64,000 bases of DNA from Allolucifera butyrica (GTDB lineage: Bacteria; Bacillota; Negativicutes; Sporomusales; UPPP01): assembly GCF_900476375.1 (NCBI RefSeq), contig NZ_UPPP01000094.1, positions 180,177-244,176 of the forward strand, given 5' to 3'. Made by a program: the position numbers and the translations under genes. Under the pieces are notes generated by a model. It was given only the letters and a program-made list of their open reading frames with translations, was not told the DNA's origin and ran no database searches. Below, piece by piece: positions 7,866-18,304 of the stretch; position 1 is the stretch's first letter; each line of letters begins with the position of its first letter.

Positions 7866-9479
7866 GTGCGATTAACATTTCTAGGTGCGGCCGGAATGGT
7901 TACGGGGTCATCTTATCTCCTGGAAGTCGGTGAACAGAAAATTTTGGTGGATTGTGGTATGTTTCAAGGTTCAAAAGCTATTACTGCTTTGAATCGCCGT
8001 CCGTTTCACTATGATCCGACTGCTCTGGATGCGGTCATTCTGACACATGCCCATATTGACCATAGCGGATTGCTGCCCCTGCTTTGTAAGTCCGGTTACA
8101 AAGGGCGTATTTATGCGACAAAGGTGACTGCGGAATTGTGTAGTATTATGTTGCCGGATAGTGCTCATATACAGGAATTTGACGCCGAAATTGAAAATCG
8201 TAAAGGGAAGCGGGCTGGTCGAAAATTCGTAGAGCCATTGTATACGGTGGATGATGCCTATGCGTGCCTGCAGCATTTTTCTCCGGCCCTATATAATACG
8301 GAGCTCCAATTATCGCCGCAAATTAAAATTCGTTTTCAGGATGCCGGCCATATTCTTGGATCTTCGATGGTTGAGGTTTGGGCAACGGAAGAGGATAAGA
8401 CGGTTAAGCTGGTTTTTTCCGGCGATTTGGGCCAGCCGGATCAGCCGATATTAAAAGATCCCACTTATATTGATGATGCCGATTATATCCTTACGGAATC
8501 CACCTATGGTAACCGTACCCATGAACATTATGACAAGGTGGAGAAACTGGCGGGAATCGTAAATGAGACAATCCGTCAGGGCGGCAATGTGATTATTCCT
8601 GCCTTTGCCGTCGGCAGGACACAGGCACTGTTATATTATTTGCACCAGCTCATGAAAGACGGTAAAATTCCGGATGTTACGGTAGTACTGGATAGTCCGC
8701 TGGCCATTTCGGCAACGGAAATTTTTATGCACAATTCGCAGGAATATGATAAAGAAGCCCATGATATGCTTTATAAAGACCATGAAGACCCGTTGAAACT
8801 GCCGCATCTGGTCATAACAAAAACAGCGGAGGAATCCAAAGCGCTGAATTCTCTCGACCGGCCGGCCATTATAATTTCAGCGAGCGGTATGGCGGATGCC
8901 GGCAGAATTCTGCATCATTTGAAACATAATCTATGGCGTCCTGAATCCAGCGTGGTTTTGGTGGGTTATCAGGCGGAAGGCAGCTTAGGACGCAGGCTCC
9001 TGGAAGGAGTCAAGAAAGTCAAGATAATGGGTGAGAGCATTAGTGTAAAAGCAGCGATACACAATATAGACGGCTTTTCAGCCCATGCGGACCAGAATCA
9101 GTTGCTCGACTGGCTTGCTCACTTCAAGGCCAAACCGGCCAATGTCTTTATTGTTCATGGGGAACATGCTATGTCTGAGCCGTTTGCGGAATTGGTCCGG
9201 GAACGGCTGGGTTTTTCCGCTTATATTCCTGCTTATGGTGATGCCGCGGTCATTACCGGACGTACCTGGAAGGCAGAACCTTCCGGCATTAAACCGGTTG
9301 ATACGTCTTCTTTGCTGCTGCTGCATGAATTCTTTGACAGTATGGAAAGTGAATACGGCGACTACAAGCAATACGTTGAACAACTGGCAGCCGCCGATGC
9401 CGGCAAAATTCCGGAAATTATCCGCCGCTTGAATAAAATTCGCGATTTTGTGAGAAAAAACTTAGATAATTTACGATAA
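7866..9479 (+). CDS. MBL-fold beta-CASP metallo-hydrolase (RNA-processing type)
   Basis: 537 aa. The N-terminal metallo-beta-lactamase domain has THAHIDHSG near residue 60 (the HxHxDH zinc motif). A further metal histidine lies in DAGHILGSS, and FSGDLGQP carries the bridging aspartate. The middle beta-CASP domain (IPAFAVGRTQALLYYLHQL) and C-terminal RMMBL part (GFSAHADQNQLLDWL, FIVHGE) match the YSH1/CPSF-like group of RNA endo/exonucleases. GTG 7866 is chosen because AAGGAG lies at 7849-7854; the open frame extends further but without a ribosome site. Not RNase J, which is differently built. The RNA target is unknown. Confidence 0.85.
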   Translation: MRLTFLGAAGMVTGSSYLLEVGEQKILVDCGMFQGSKAITALNRRPFHYDPTALDAVILTHAHIDHSGLLPLLCKSGYKGRIYATKVTAELCSIMLPDSAHIQEFDAEIENRKGKRAGRKFVEPLYTVDDAYACLQHFSPALYNTELQLSPQIKIRFQDAGHILGSSMVEVWATEEDKTVKLVFSGDLGQPDQPILKDPTYIDDADYILTESTYGNRTHEHYDKVEKLAGIVNETIRQGGNVIIPAFAVGRTQALLYYLHQLMKDGKIPDVTVVLDSPLAISATEIFMHNSQEYDKEAHDMLYKDHEDPLKLPHLVITKTAEESKALNSLDRPAIIISASGMADAGRILHHLKHNLWRPESSVVLVGYQAEGSLGRRLLEGVKKVKIMGESISVKAAIHNIDGFSAHADQNQLLDWLAHFKAKPANVFIVHGEHAMSEPFAELVRERLGFSAYIPAYGDAAVITGRTWKAEPSGIKPVDTSSLLLLHEFFDSMESEYGDYKQYVEQLAAADAGKIPEIIRRLNKIRDFVRKNLDNLR

Positions 9480-9592
9480 AAGCGGATATTGCGATTGACA
9501 TTTTTAGGATAGTATAATATATTAAATAAAATATGACACTAAGAAGGGTGCTTATGTCGCATCCTTTTTCTTTTGAGCAGGAGGAATTATTA

Positions 9593-11401
9593 ATGAAGCG
9601 GGAAGATTTACGTAATATTGCAATTATCGCCCATGTTGACCATGGAAAAACAACACTGGTCGACGCGATGCTGAAACAGAGCGGCATATTCCGGGCCAAT
9701 GAACAAGTTGTGGAACGCGTGATGGATTCCAATGACCTGGAGCGGGAGCGGGGGATTACCATCCTGGCTAAAAATACGGCGCTTATGTATAAGAACATTA
9801 AAATTAATATTGTTGATACGCCGGGCCATGCCGATTTTGGCGGGGAAGTGGAACGGGTGCTCAACATGGTTGACGGAGTTTTGCTGCTGGTGGATGCGTT
9901 TGAAGGGCCTATGCCGCAAACCAAGTATGTGTTGCGGAAAGCATTGGCCCAAAAATTGAAGCCGATTGTGGTAATTAATAAGATTGACCGCCCTGACCAA
10001 CGGGTAAATGATGTTCTCGATGAAGTCCTGGAGTTATTTATTGAATTGGATGCCAATGATGAACAACTGGATTTTCCTGTTGTCTATACGGCAGCCCGTG
10101 ACGGGATTGCGAAACTTAAAATGGAAGATGAAAACCAGGATTTGGGACCTTTGTTTGAACTCCTGGTATCCAATATTCCCGCGCCCCAGGGGGACATAGA
10201 CGGTCCGCTGCAAATTATGGTTACCACCCTGGACTATGACGAATACGTTGGCCGGGTTGCGATCGGCCGGGTAATACGGGGGCGGATTTATAATGGACAA
10301 ACCGTTGCGGTAATCAACGGTGATACAGAAACAAAGAATAAGATTGGCCGTTTATATACTTATCAGGGCTTGAAACGGACCGAAGTAAAGGAAGCGGCCT
10401 TAGGTGACATTATCGCTGTTACAGGTCTCGATTCGGTTAATATCGGGGATACCATAGCCGATCCGGAAAAGCCGGAAGCCTTGCCGGCCATCAATATTGA
10501 TGAGCCAACCTTATCGATGGTTTTCAGCGTCAATAACAGTCCCTTTGCCGGCAGGGAAGGTCAATTCGTTACTTCCCGGCATGTGCGGGACCGTTTATTT
10601 AAAGAAGTAGAAACTAACGTCAGTATGCGCGTTAATGAAACCGACAGCCCCGACGCATTAGAAGTGGCCGGAAGGGGAGAACTGCATCTTTCCATTTTGA
10701 TCGAAACTATGCGGCGGGAAGGATATGAGTTTCAGGTCGGCAAACCGAAAGTTATTTTTAAGGAAGTCAACGGCAAACAGTGCGAACCGATGGAGTATTT
10801 AACAATTGATGTTCCTCAGGAATTTATGGGAGCCGTTATGGAATCATTAGGGACGAGAAAAGCAGAGCTGGTCAATATGACGGAACTGGCCGGATATTTA
10901 CGTATGGAATTTACTATTCCGGCACGGGGACTGATCGGGTTTCGTTCGGAGTTTCTCACCAATACGAAAGGAAACGGCATTATGCACCATGTTTTTCACG
11001 GTTATGCACCGCATAAGGGGGACATTCCCGGACGTACCCGCGGTGCTCTGGTAGCCTTTGAGAATGGGGAAACAACCGGTTATGGAATTCATAGTCTGCA
11101 GGATCGAGGTACGATGTTTGTCGTTCCCGGTCAGGCCGTCTATGAGGGGATGATCGTAGGAGAAAACAACCGGGAAATGGACATGGACATTAATCCGTGC
11201 AAGAAAAAGCACGTAACCAATATGCGTTCCAGTGCCTCGGATGAAGCGATTCGCCTGACGCCGCCGCGCATTTTCAGCCTGGAGCAAGCCCTGGAATGGA
11301 TTAATGATGATGAATTACTGGAGGTTACTCCCAAAAGTTTGCGGTTGCGCAAGATGGTTCTTGACCGGCAGACACGGGGCCGGGAACGAAAAAATGCCTA
11401 G
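9593..11401 (+). CDS. typA: Ribosome-associated GTPase TypA/BipA
   Basis: A 602-aa translational GTPase with EF-G-like domains, involved in 50S assembly and translation under stress or cold. G1 is AHVDHGKTT, G3 is DTPGHADFGGEV, G4 is NKIDRPDQR. The unique C-terminal region includes GFRSEFLTNTKGNG and HGYAPHKGDIPGRTRGAL. The start is ATG 9593 behind GCAGGAGGAATTATTA; an upstream ATG at 9533 would add 20 unconserved residues. Confidence 0.95.
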   Translation: MKREDLRNIAIIAHVDHGKTTLVDAMLKQSGIFRANEQVVERVMDSNDLERERGITILAKNTALMYKNIKINIVDTPGHADFGGEVERVLNMVDGVLLLVDAFEGPMPQTKYVLRKALAQKLKPIVVINKIDRPDQRVNDVLDEVLELFIELDANDEQLDFPVVYTAARDGIAKLKMEDENQDLGPLFELLVSNIPAPQGDIDGPLQIMVTTLDYDEYVGRVAIGRVIRGRIYNGQTVAVINGDTETKNKIGRLYTYQGLKRTEVKEAALGDIIAVTGLDSVNIGDTIADPEKPEALPAINIDEPTLSMVFSVNNSPFAGREGQFVTSRHVRDRLFKEVETNVSMRVNETDSPDALEVAGRGELHLSILIETMRREGYEFQVGKPKVIFKEVNGKQCEPMEYLTIDVPQEFMGAVMESLGTRKAELVNMTELAGYLRMEFTIPARGLIGFRSEFLTNTKGNGIMHHVFHGYAPHKGDIPGRTRGALVAFENGETTGYGIHSLQDRGTMFVVPGQAVYEGMIVGENNREMDMDINPCKKKHVTNMRSSASDEAIRLTPPRIFSLEQALEWINDDELLEVTPKSLRLRKMVLDRQTRGRERKNA

Positions 11402-11577
11402 GAACGGGCGCTGAATAGACCGTTTGTCCCATGCAATATAGGACTTTCTACCCAATTTTAGTAGATGTAGAAAAAAATGCATAATAATTGCAGGAACCCT
11501 GGAAAATCTGTCGAAAAGAAATCAATAATCAGTTTTTATGTATTGTTGTGGGATATTACGTCTTGGAGGCGAGTCAT

Positions 11578-11985
11578 ATGGCGGTCGGTCTCATTGATAA
11601 ATTGACAAATTTTTTAATGCCCGTAGAAGAAACAGAAACGGTTATGACGGAAGTTCCTGTTGCCCGGGAGAAAAAAACTCACCTGAAATTGCAGCCTGTT
11701 TCCAGTTCATTAAAAGTATTTGTGGGAACACCTGGATCCTTTGACGATGTAAAGGTATTGGCCGATTATTTAAGGGCCGGCACGAGTGTCGTTGTAAACT
11801 ATGAACATGTAGATGAGGCCATTCAACAGCGGATTCATGATTTTCTAACCGGTTTATGCTATGTAATCGGTGGTTTGGCGGAACGAATTTCAGAAAATGT
11901 TTTGATCTATACGCCGGCCAATGTTGATGTCAGCAAAGAATTATATTCGTTTGCTGTTCCGACTTATGTGAAGAAGAAAGAGTAA
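11578..11985 (+). CDS. sepF: Cell division protein SepF
   Basis: A 135-aa membrane-binding FtsZ anchor. The N-terminus forms a short amphipathic helix (VGLIDKLTNFLM), followed by a linker and the SepF core: VFVGTPGSFDDVKVLADYL, VVVNYEHVD, DFLTGLCYVIGG and VLIYTPANVDV. ATG 11578 sits behind TTGGAGGCGAG. Here sepF is alone; its usual partners (the ylm genes, divIVA) are not adjacent and a strong terminator follows. Confidence 0.93.
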   Translation: MAVGLIDKLTNFLMPVEETETVMTEVPVAREKKTHLKLQPVSSSLKVFVGTPGSFDDVKVLADYLRAGTSVVVNYEHVDEAIQQRIHDFLTGLCYVIGGLAERISENVLIYTPANVDVSKELYSFAVPTYVKKKE

Positions 11986-12001
11986 TAAACCGGGTCTGAC
12001 A

Positions 12002-12050
12002 AAAAGACTCAGCTTTTTTCGAATTTTCGAAAAGGCTGGGTCTTTTTTTA
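12002..12050 (+). terminator. Terminator after sepF
   Basis: AAGACTCAGC(C)TTTTTTCG pairs with CGAAAAGGCTGGGTCTT and is followed by seven T. Confidence 0.88.
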
Positions 12051-12143
12051 TGAGTTTGGAAAGTATCCTAAGAAAATGAATATACTGTAATAATCAACTG
12101 TCTGACGGCAGACGGTTTATTAACAAAGCGAGGAGCGGCGATA

Positions 12144-12440
12144 ATGAAAAGACTGTATAAAAAAAGAAATGGGAAATTTGTCTCTTTGGTTAGCTTAATT
12201 GCTCTTTCGGCAATGCTGGCAATCTTTTTCCTGGCGTTGCCGGAGTTTTTGGTATCGAAGGCCGGAGTCGCTTTAGCAGTATTTTGGATCTTTACGGCGA
12301 TGCTTGTTTTTACTGCCCATTCAGTCAGGCTGGGAACCCTGGAAAAGCAAAAGCAGGTACATATGTCCCGCTTAATGATTGAGAAGGAGTTGCAGAATTT
12401 GCGACGGGGAAATAAACCGCTAAGAAGGATGCACGGCTAA
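12144..12440 (+). CDS. Small two-helix membrane protein, unknown function
   Basis: 98 aa: a basic N-terminus (KRLYKKRNGK), two hydrophobic segments (about 14-34 and 40-60), then a charged, probably helical cytoplasmic tail rich in K, R, E and Q. ATG 12144 follows GCGAGGAGCGGCGATA. Only a gap of about 110 bp separates it from dnaE. I do not recognise the family. Confidence 0.65.
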   Translation: MKRLYKKRNGKFVSLVSLIALSAMLAIFFLALPEFLVSKAGVALAVFWIFTAMLVFTAHSVRLGTLEKQKQVHMSRLMIEKELQNLRRGNKPLRRMHG

Positions 12441-12554
12441 CAGAACGTAATTTTTTAACCGGTGGAAAGAGTTTCGTTAACAGGACTGTTTAAAGGAGAT
12501 GTAAGGGAATGCACCGAATAAATTAAATAATACCTAAGTTGGGGAGAAATCAAT

Positions 12555-15500
12555 ATGCCGAATTTTGTTCATTTGCACGTACATACAGAGTATAGTCTTT
12601 TAGATGGTGCCAGCCGTATCGGCGATTTGGTCAACCGGGCCAAGGAACTGAATATGCCGGCGATAGCCATTACCGACCACGGGGCAATGTATGGCGCTAT
12701 TGACTTTTATAAGCAAGCTAAAAAACAGGGGATTAAGCCGATTATCGGCTGCGAGGTCTATATAGCGCCCCGGTCGCGTTGGGAGAAGAGTGCCGTTGAA
12801 GGGGAAGCCTATTACCACTTGTTGTTGTTAGCGGAAAATAATAAAGGGTATCAAAGCTTGATTGAACTGGTTTCCCGTGGTTATACCGAAGGGTTTTATT
12901 ATAAACCCCGGGTGGACAAAGAGCTTTTGCGAGAATGTCATGAGGGTTTGATCTGCCTTAGCGCCTGTATTGCAGGCGAGATACCGGCCTTGCTGTTAAA
13001 AGGGGATGCTGCCGGTGCCGAGTTGATGGCCCGGGAATATGTTGATATTTTTGGCCGGGAAAATTTCTTTCTGGAACTGCAGGATCATGGTTTGCCGGAG
13101 CAAAAAATAGTGAATGACGGCTTAATGCAACTGGCCCGCAAACTGGATATCGGGGTAGTCGCAACCAATGACCTTCATTATGTATACAAGAAAGATGCTG
13201 AAAGTCAGGATGTTCTGCTGTGCATTCAGATGGGAAAAACCGTGGATGATACCGGAAGAATGCGTTTTCCCTCCCAGGAATTTTATCTTAAAGACCTAGG
13301 CGAAATGACCGCTCTGTTTGGTCACTGTCCGGAAGCCATTGAGAATACATGCCGCATTGCCGAAAGGTGTCAAGTCGACTTTGAATTTGGTTCGTTATTG
13401 CTGCCGGAGTTTCCGGTTCCGGCAGGACTTAACGCGGATGAGTATCTTCGCCGGCTATGTGAGGAACGTCTTCCGGAACGGTATGCTGAAGTAACGGAAG
13501 CAGTACGGGAGCGGCTGGATTATGAATTGGCGGTCATCCGCAAGATGGGATATTCCGGTTATTTTTTAATCGTTTGGGATTTTGTCAATTATGCCAGACA
13601 GAATGAGATCCCTGTCGGTCCCGGTAGAGGCTCGGCCGCGGGCAGTGTTGTTTCCTATTTGTTAGGAATTACCAATCTTGATCCGATAAAGTATGGGCTG
13701 CTGTTTGAACGTTTTTTAAATCCGGAACGGGTTAGTATGCCTGATATTGATATTGATTTCTGTTACGTTAAACGCAATAAGGTGATTGACTATGTATCAG
13801 ACCGGTACGGTTCGGACCGGGTGGCCCAAATTATTACCTTTGGTACGATGGCTGCGAAAGCGGCCATTCGGGATGTGGGGCGTGCTCTCAATCTGTCCTA
13901 TGGCGAAGTGGACAAGGTGGCCAAGCTTGTTCCCAATGAACTGGGGATCACCCTGAAACGGGCGCTCAGCATCAATGCCGAATTGCGTCAACTTTATGAG
14001 AGCGATGAAAAGATTCACAAACTGGTTGATTTGGCGATGGCCGTCGAAGGATTGCCGCGGCATGCATCCACCCATGCCGCCGGTCTGGTGATTGCCAAGA
14101 ATCCATTAACCCAGCATGTTCCCTTGCAAAATTCGTCGGAAGGATTTCTAACAACCCAATATGATAAGGACCGGATTGAAGAGCTGGGGCTTTTAAAGAT
14201 GGACCTTTTAGGGTTAAGGACCCTGACGGTAATTGGGGATGCTTTGGAGTTTATTAAAGAAAACCGGGGAATTAAGCTGGATATCGATAAGATTCCCTTT
14301 GATGATGAAGCGACCTGTACAATGCTGGCTAACGGAGATACGGCCGGTGTTTTCCAGATGGAGTCGGCGGGCATGACCAATTTGGTGAAAGAATTAAAAC
14401 CGGAACATTTTGAGGATTTAATTCCTCTGGTGGCCCTGTACCGTCCGGGACCATTGGGAAGCGGGATGGTGACGGATTTCATCGAGGGACGTCACGGCAA
14501 GAAGAAAACGTCCTATCTTCACCCGCTTTTAGAGCCTATTTTACAAGATACGTTCGGCGTGATTCTTTATCAGGAACAGGTTATGCAGATTGCTTCGGCA
14601 ATGGCCGGTTTTACGCTGGGACAGGCTGATTTGCTCCGCCGGGCCATGGGCAAAAAAAAGCATGAAGTTTTGGCTGCCCAGAAGGACTCTTTTTTACAGG
14701 GGGCGGCCGCCCGGAATATCGATGCGGCTCTGGCGGAGGAAATATTTAATTTAATGGCGCATTTTGCCGATTACGGCTTCAATAAGTCGCACAGTGCGGC
14801 GTATGCCCTGGTAGCATATCAGACGGCTTACCTGAAGGCTAATTACCCGCAGGAATTTATGGCCGCGTTGCTTTCCAGCATCATGGGGACCAATGATAAG
14901 GTAGGATATTATATTGAAACATGCCGACGTATGGGAATTCAAACATTGCCGCCCGACATAAACGCCAGCAAAGCCAATTTTAGTGTTGACGGAAACGCGA
15001 TCCGGTTTGGTCTGGCCGGTGTGAAGAATGCGGGGGAAAACGCCATTCAAAGTATAATCCAGGCCCGGAGTGAAGGGGGACCATTTACTTCTCTTGTCGA
15101 TTTTTGCACCCGCATTGATATGCGGCTTGTTAATAAACGGGTGATCGAAAGTTTGATCAAATGCGGGGCTTTTGATTCTTTGGGCTGGATGCGGTCTCAA
15201 ATGCTGCATGTGCTGGAGCAGGCCGTCGATGTTGCCGCTAACCGGCAAAAGGACATGGCCAGCGGGCAGTTGGGATTGTTCGGCGAGGAAGAAATCCGGG
15301 TGGTGGATGAATTGCTGCCGCCGGATATACCGGAATTGGGGCGGGACGAATTATTAGCCATGGAAAAGGAAATGACCGGTTTTTATGTTACCGGTCATCC
15401 GTTGGAAAAGTATCGTGACATTATAAATTCACACCAATCTCTTGAACAACTGCAAAACGATGAATACTCCGACGGGGCGCAGGTCCGGGCGGCGGGATTG

Positions 15501-15953
15501 ATCGCCAGCGCGAAACGGCTTACAACCAAGAAAGGGGATATGATGTGCTTTTTGATGCTGGAGGATTTTACCGACAGTATGGAAGTGGTTGTGTTCCCGC
15601 GTGTTTTTGAGCGTAGCAACCGGTTGCTGGTTCCCGATACGGCCGTAAGTGTTACGGGAAGACTTAATGTAAGTGAAGAGAGCAGCAAGATTATTGCCGA
15701 TGAAATTCGTCCGTTGGCAAACTCCGGCGGTGAACTGAGAATTACAATCCGGAAGGATCAGGAAAATGCTCAGATATTTGCCGAACTGAAAGAAATATTC
15801 GCACGGTTCAGAGGGGAAAATGTCGTTTATTTGCACCTTGCTGACAGCCGGCGCCTAATTAAAACGGAACGCCAGTACTGGCTGAATTCTTCCCGGGAAG
15901 CAATTGCCGCTATTGAACAGTTATTGGGTAAAGGAACGGTTAAAGTCAGTTGA
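12555..15953 (+). CDS. dnaE: DNA polymerase III subunit alpha (DnaE)
   Basis: 1132 aa, normal for the DnaE1/DnaE3 type without an inserted proofreading exonuclease. The PHP domain opens the chain (HLHVHTEYSLLDGA, ITDHGAMYGA). The polymerase palm has GPGRGSAAGSVVSYLLGIT near 355 and the catalytic aspartates in MPDIDIDFCY near 396-401. The fingers contain GVILYQEQVMQIA, and HFADYGFNKSHSAAYAL follows; a C-terminal OB fold (MMCFLMLEDFTDSMEVVVF) binds single-stranded DNA. The start ATG follows TTGGGGAGAAATCA. Firmicutes commonly place pfkA and pyk after dnaE; here a 65-aa gene and pyk follow, with no pfkA. Confidence 0.96.
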   Translation: MPNFVHLHVHTEYSLLDGASRIGDLVNRAKELNMPAIAITDHGAMYGAIDFYKQAKKQGIKPIIGCEVYIAPRSRWEKSAVEGEAYYHLLLLAENNKGYQSLIELVSRGYTEGFYYKPRVDKELLRECHEGLICLSACIAGEIPALLLKGDAAGAELMAREYVDIFGRENFFLELQDHGLPEQKIVNDGLMQLARKLDIGVVATNDLHYVYKKDAESQDVLLCIQMGKTVDDTGRMRFPSQEFYLKDLGEMTALFGHCPEAIENTCRIAERCQVDFEFGSLLLPEFPVPAGLNADEYLRRLCEERLPERYAEVTEAVRERLDYELAVIRKMGYSGYFLIVWDFVNYARQNEIPVGPGRGSAAGSVVSYLLGITNLDPIKYGLLFERFLNPERVSMPDIDIDFCYVKRNKVIDYVSDRYGSDRVAQIITFGTMAAKAAIRDVGRALNLSYGEVDKVAKLVPNELGITLKRALSINAELRQLYESDEKIHKLVDLAMAVEGLPRHASTHAAGLVIAKNPLTQHVPLQNSSEGFLTTQYDKDRIEELGLLKMDLLGLRTLTVIGDALEFIKENRGIKLDIDKIPFDDEATCTMLANGDTAGVFQMESAGMTNLVKELKPEHFEDLIPLVALYRPGPLGSGMVTDFIEGRHGKKKTSYLHPLLEPILQDTFGVILYQEQVMQIASAMAGFTLGQADLLRRAMGKKKHEVLAAQKDSFLQGAAARNIDAALAEEIFNLMAHFADYGFNKSHSAAYALVAYQTAYLKANYPQEFMAALLSSIMGTNDKVGYYIETCRRMGIQTLPPDINASKANFSVDGNAIRFGLAGVKNAGENAIQSIIQARSEGGPFTSLVDFCTRIDMRLVNKRVIESLIKCGAFDSLGWMRSQMLHVLEQAVDVAANRQKDMASGQLGLFGEEEIRVVDELLPPDIPELGRDELLAMEKEMTGFYVTGHPLEKYRDIINSHQSLEQLQNDEYSDGAQVRAAGLIASAKRLTTKKGDMMCFLMLEDFTDSMEVVVFPRVFERSNRLLVPDTAVSVTGRLNVSEESSKIIADEIRPLANSGGELRITIRKDQENAQIFAELKEIFARFRGENVVYLHLADSRRLIKTERQYWLNSSREAIAAIEQLLGKGTVKVS

Positions 15954-16005
15954 AAGATAAGACGGTCCATAAACAGGATAAAGCATAATGTTTGCATTTT
16001 TTTGA

Positions 16006-16071
16006 GAACATACATAATAAGTATGTTTTTCTCCGCTCTGTATGCATTAAAAAAATATGCGGAGATTTTTT
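16006..16071 (+). terminator. Two tandem hairpins after dnaE
   Basis: ACATAC / GTATGT followed by TTTTTC, then CTCCGC (16031-16036) / GCGGAG (16059-16064) followed by ATTTTTT. The 325-bp gap to the next gene holds these and no convincing gene. Confidence 0.65.
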
Positions 16072-16278
16072 GCTTTTTGTCTTTTTTATGCCGGAAGATA
16101 TCGCCTGAGCCGGCTATTTTATGATAGAATAGAAACGGCTTTTGTTGGCGGCATATGTGATGATGGTCTTATTATTTATATTTGTGAGCAATTTCCAAAT
16201 CCGGCAGGAATCTTGCCTGGTACGGAGAAAAAAGCATGTTAGGAAAACGTTGAAAACAACCGAAGAGGAGGCAACGTT

Positions 16279-16476
16279 ATGTGGACAGTAGTATACATTG
16301 CAGCGAATCGCGCCCAGGCCGAGATGCTGAAAAATGTGCTGCGCACCGAAGGTGTGCTTGCAAACACAAGGCCGGTCAATGTTTCTACGCTTGCGGATGG
16401 ATTATACGAAATATTGGTATTGGAATCGGAAGCGAATGAAGCCCATGCTGTCCTCTGTCAGTATGCAGTTAAATAG
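16279..16476 (+). CDS. Small DUF2007-like putative signal-transducing protein
   Basis: 65 aa beginning MWTVVYIAANRAQAEMLK. The pattern of a beta strand, a helix that follows from AQAEMLKNVL, and a second strand YEILVLESEANEAHAVL matches the short proteins annotated as DUF2007 or putative signal transducers. Those proteins hold a ferredoxin-like fold and act by unknown means. ATG 16279 follows GAAGAGGAGGCAACGTT. It lies 44 bp before pyk, so the two are likely co-transcribed. Family call is by resemblance only. Confidence 0.6.
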   Translation: MWTVVYIAANRAQAEMLKNVLRTEGVLANTRPVNVSTLADGLYEILVLESEANEAHAVLCQYAVK

Positions 16477-16520
16477 AAGCTGCCACTATCGCAAATTACC
16501 TTGTTAAAGGAGTGTTCAAT

Positions 16521-18275
16521 TTGGTAAAAAAGACAAAGATTATTTGCACTATGGGACCCAGTACAGAGAAACCAGGAGTTTTGGAAAAAATGTTAAAGGC
16601 CGGCATGAATGTGGCCCGGTTTAATTTTTCCCATGGAACCCATGAGGAACAGTACAAACGGATCGAAATGGTGCGGACCGTTGCCGCTAAACTGAGCAAA
16701 CCGGTTGGCCTTATGCTTGACACCAAAGGACCGGAAATGCGTCTGGGGAAATTTGCCGAAGGTAAAGTAATGCTGGAGGCCGGACAGAAGTTTATTTTAA
16801 CTGCCAGGGATATTGAAGGAAATAAAGAAATTGTATCCATTAATCACAAATTATTGCCGCAGGAAGTGGCTCCAGGCAATATTATTTTGCTGTCGGACGG
16901 TTTAGTGAGCTTGCGGGTAGAAGCGGTTGAAGGTAAGGACATTATTACCACCGTGCTGAACAGCGGTGCTATGAGTAATCAGAAGCGCGTAGCGGCACCG
17001 GGCGTAAATGTTAATTTGCCCTTTTTGTCGGATCAGGACAAAAAAGACATTCTATTCGGCGCTGAGCAGGATATGGATTTTATTGCCGCGTCTTTTGTGC
17101 AGCGGGCTGCTGATGTTTTGGCGATTCGCAAAATCCTGGAGGAAGCTAATGCATCCATCGAAATTATCGCGAAAATTGAAAATGCCGAGGGAGTAAAAAA
17201 TATTGATGAAATTTTGAAAGTTGCCGATGGCGTTATGGTGGCCCGGGGCGATCTCGGCGTGGAAATACCGACAGAAGAAGTGCCGCTTGTCCAGAAGACG
17301 TTGATTGAAAAATGTAACAGAGCCGGCAAACCGGTCATTACGGCAACGCAAATGCTGGAGTCCATGCTGGTTAATCCGCGTCCTACCCGAGCGGAAGCAA
17401 GTGATATCGCCAATGCCATTATGGACGGCACGGATGTTATTATGTTAAGCGGCGAGACTGCCTCCGGACAATATCCGGTAGAAGCTGTGGAAATGATGGC
17501 TAAAATTGCGATTCGTACAGAGTCGGCTCTAGGCTATGGCGAGCTGCTTCTTTCCCGTGGTATTCGGTCGCAGCGTTCGACCACCGACGCAATTAGCCAT
17601 GCAACAGTCCAGGTAGCTCATGAACTGGCGGCTGCGGCGATTCTTACGGCCACTGAGTCCGGCTATACGGCCCGGATGGTCTCCAAGTACCGTCCTCAGG
17701 CAACTATTGTGGCAGTTACTCCCAAAGAAAAAACCGTTCGCCGTATGCAGTTGTTATGGGGAGTTCATGCTGTTCTGGGACCGGCGTCGAAGAACTCCGA
17801 TGATATGGTAACGAATTCCGTGGAAGGAGCTTTATCAACGGGGCTGGTGAAAGATGGCGATTTAGTTGTAATCACAGCCGGTCTTCCCGTGGGAATGTCC
17901 GGTACGACCAATATGATCCGGGTTCATGTGGTTGGCAATATTTTAATGCGGGGTACCGGCATTGGACAGCGGGCGGTAACGGGAAAAGTATGTGTTGCCG
18001 TTTCGATCAAGGATGTGCACAATAAGTTCCAAACGGGAGATATTTTGGTTGTAGAAAGTGTCGATGAAGAAACGGCGGCGTATGCTGCCAAGGCAGCGGC
18101 CATTATAGCGGAAGAGGGCGGTTTTACCTCACACGCTGCAATTGTCGGCATCAATTACGGTATGCCCGTTATTGTCGGGGTGGACGGAGCAACGGACCGT
18201 CTGGCCGACGGCGCGATTGTCACGGTGGATGCGGCAAGAGGACTGATTTACCAGGGAGAAATTAACGCGAGATAG
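16521..18275 (+). CDS. pyk: Pyruvate kinase with C-terminal PEP-utilising domain
   Basis: A 584-aa glycolytic enzyme transferring phosphate from PEP to ADP. The start of the barrel (KTKIICTMGPST), NFSHG, MLDTKGPEMR, the active-site lysine region IIAKIENAEGV, and GDLGVEI with TATQMLESM are all present. About 110 extra residues at the C-terminus form the swivelling PEP-utiliser domain with EGGFTSHAAIVG, as in Bacillus and Geobacillus enzymes. TTG 16521 is selected by AAAGGAG at 16506-16512; the GTG at 16512 lies inside that site. Confidence 0.95.
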   Translation: MVKKTKIICTMGPSTEKPGVLEKMLKAGMNVARFNFSHGTHEEQYKRIEMVRTVAAKLSKPVGLMLDTKGPEMRLGKFAEGKVMLEAGQKFILTARDIEGNKEIVSINHKLLPQEVAPGNIILLSDGLVSLRVEAVEGKDIITTVLNSGAMSNQKRVAAPGVNVNLPFLSDQDKKDILFGAEQDMDFIAASFVQRAADVLAIRKILEEANASIEIIAKIENAEGVKNIDEILKVADGVMVARGDLGVEIPTEEVPLVQKTLIEKCNRAGKPVITATQMLESMLVNPRPTRAEASDIANAIMDGTDVIMLSGETASGQYPVEAVEMMAKIAIRTESALGYGELLLSRGIRSQRSTTDAISHATVQVAHELAAAAILTATESGYTARMVSKYRPQATIVAVTPKEKTVRRMQLLWGVHAVLGPASKNSDDMVTNSVEGALSTGLVKDGDLVVITAGLPVGMSGTTNMIRVHVVGNILMRGTGIGQRAVTGKVCVAVSIKDVHNKFQTGDILVVESVDEETAAYAAKAAAIIAEEGGFTSHAAIVGINYGMPVIVGVDGATDRLADGAIVTVDAARGLIYQGEINAR

Positions 18276-18304
18276 ATTTACTATTTACCGACCGGGAGGC
18301 GCTT

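Noticed and set aside
11509..11515. Single TGTCGAA (0A box) upstream of sepF
   Set aside because: One heptamer is expected several times by chance in 64 kb; no second box nearby.
16057..16242. 61-codon ORF between dnaE and the DUF2007-like gene
   Set aside because: It starts inside the terminator hairpin, has no ribosome site and no recognisable protein features.
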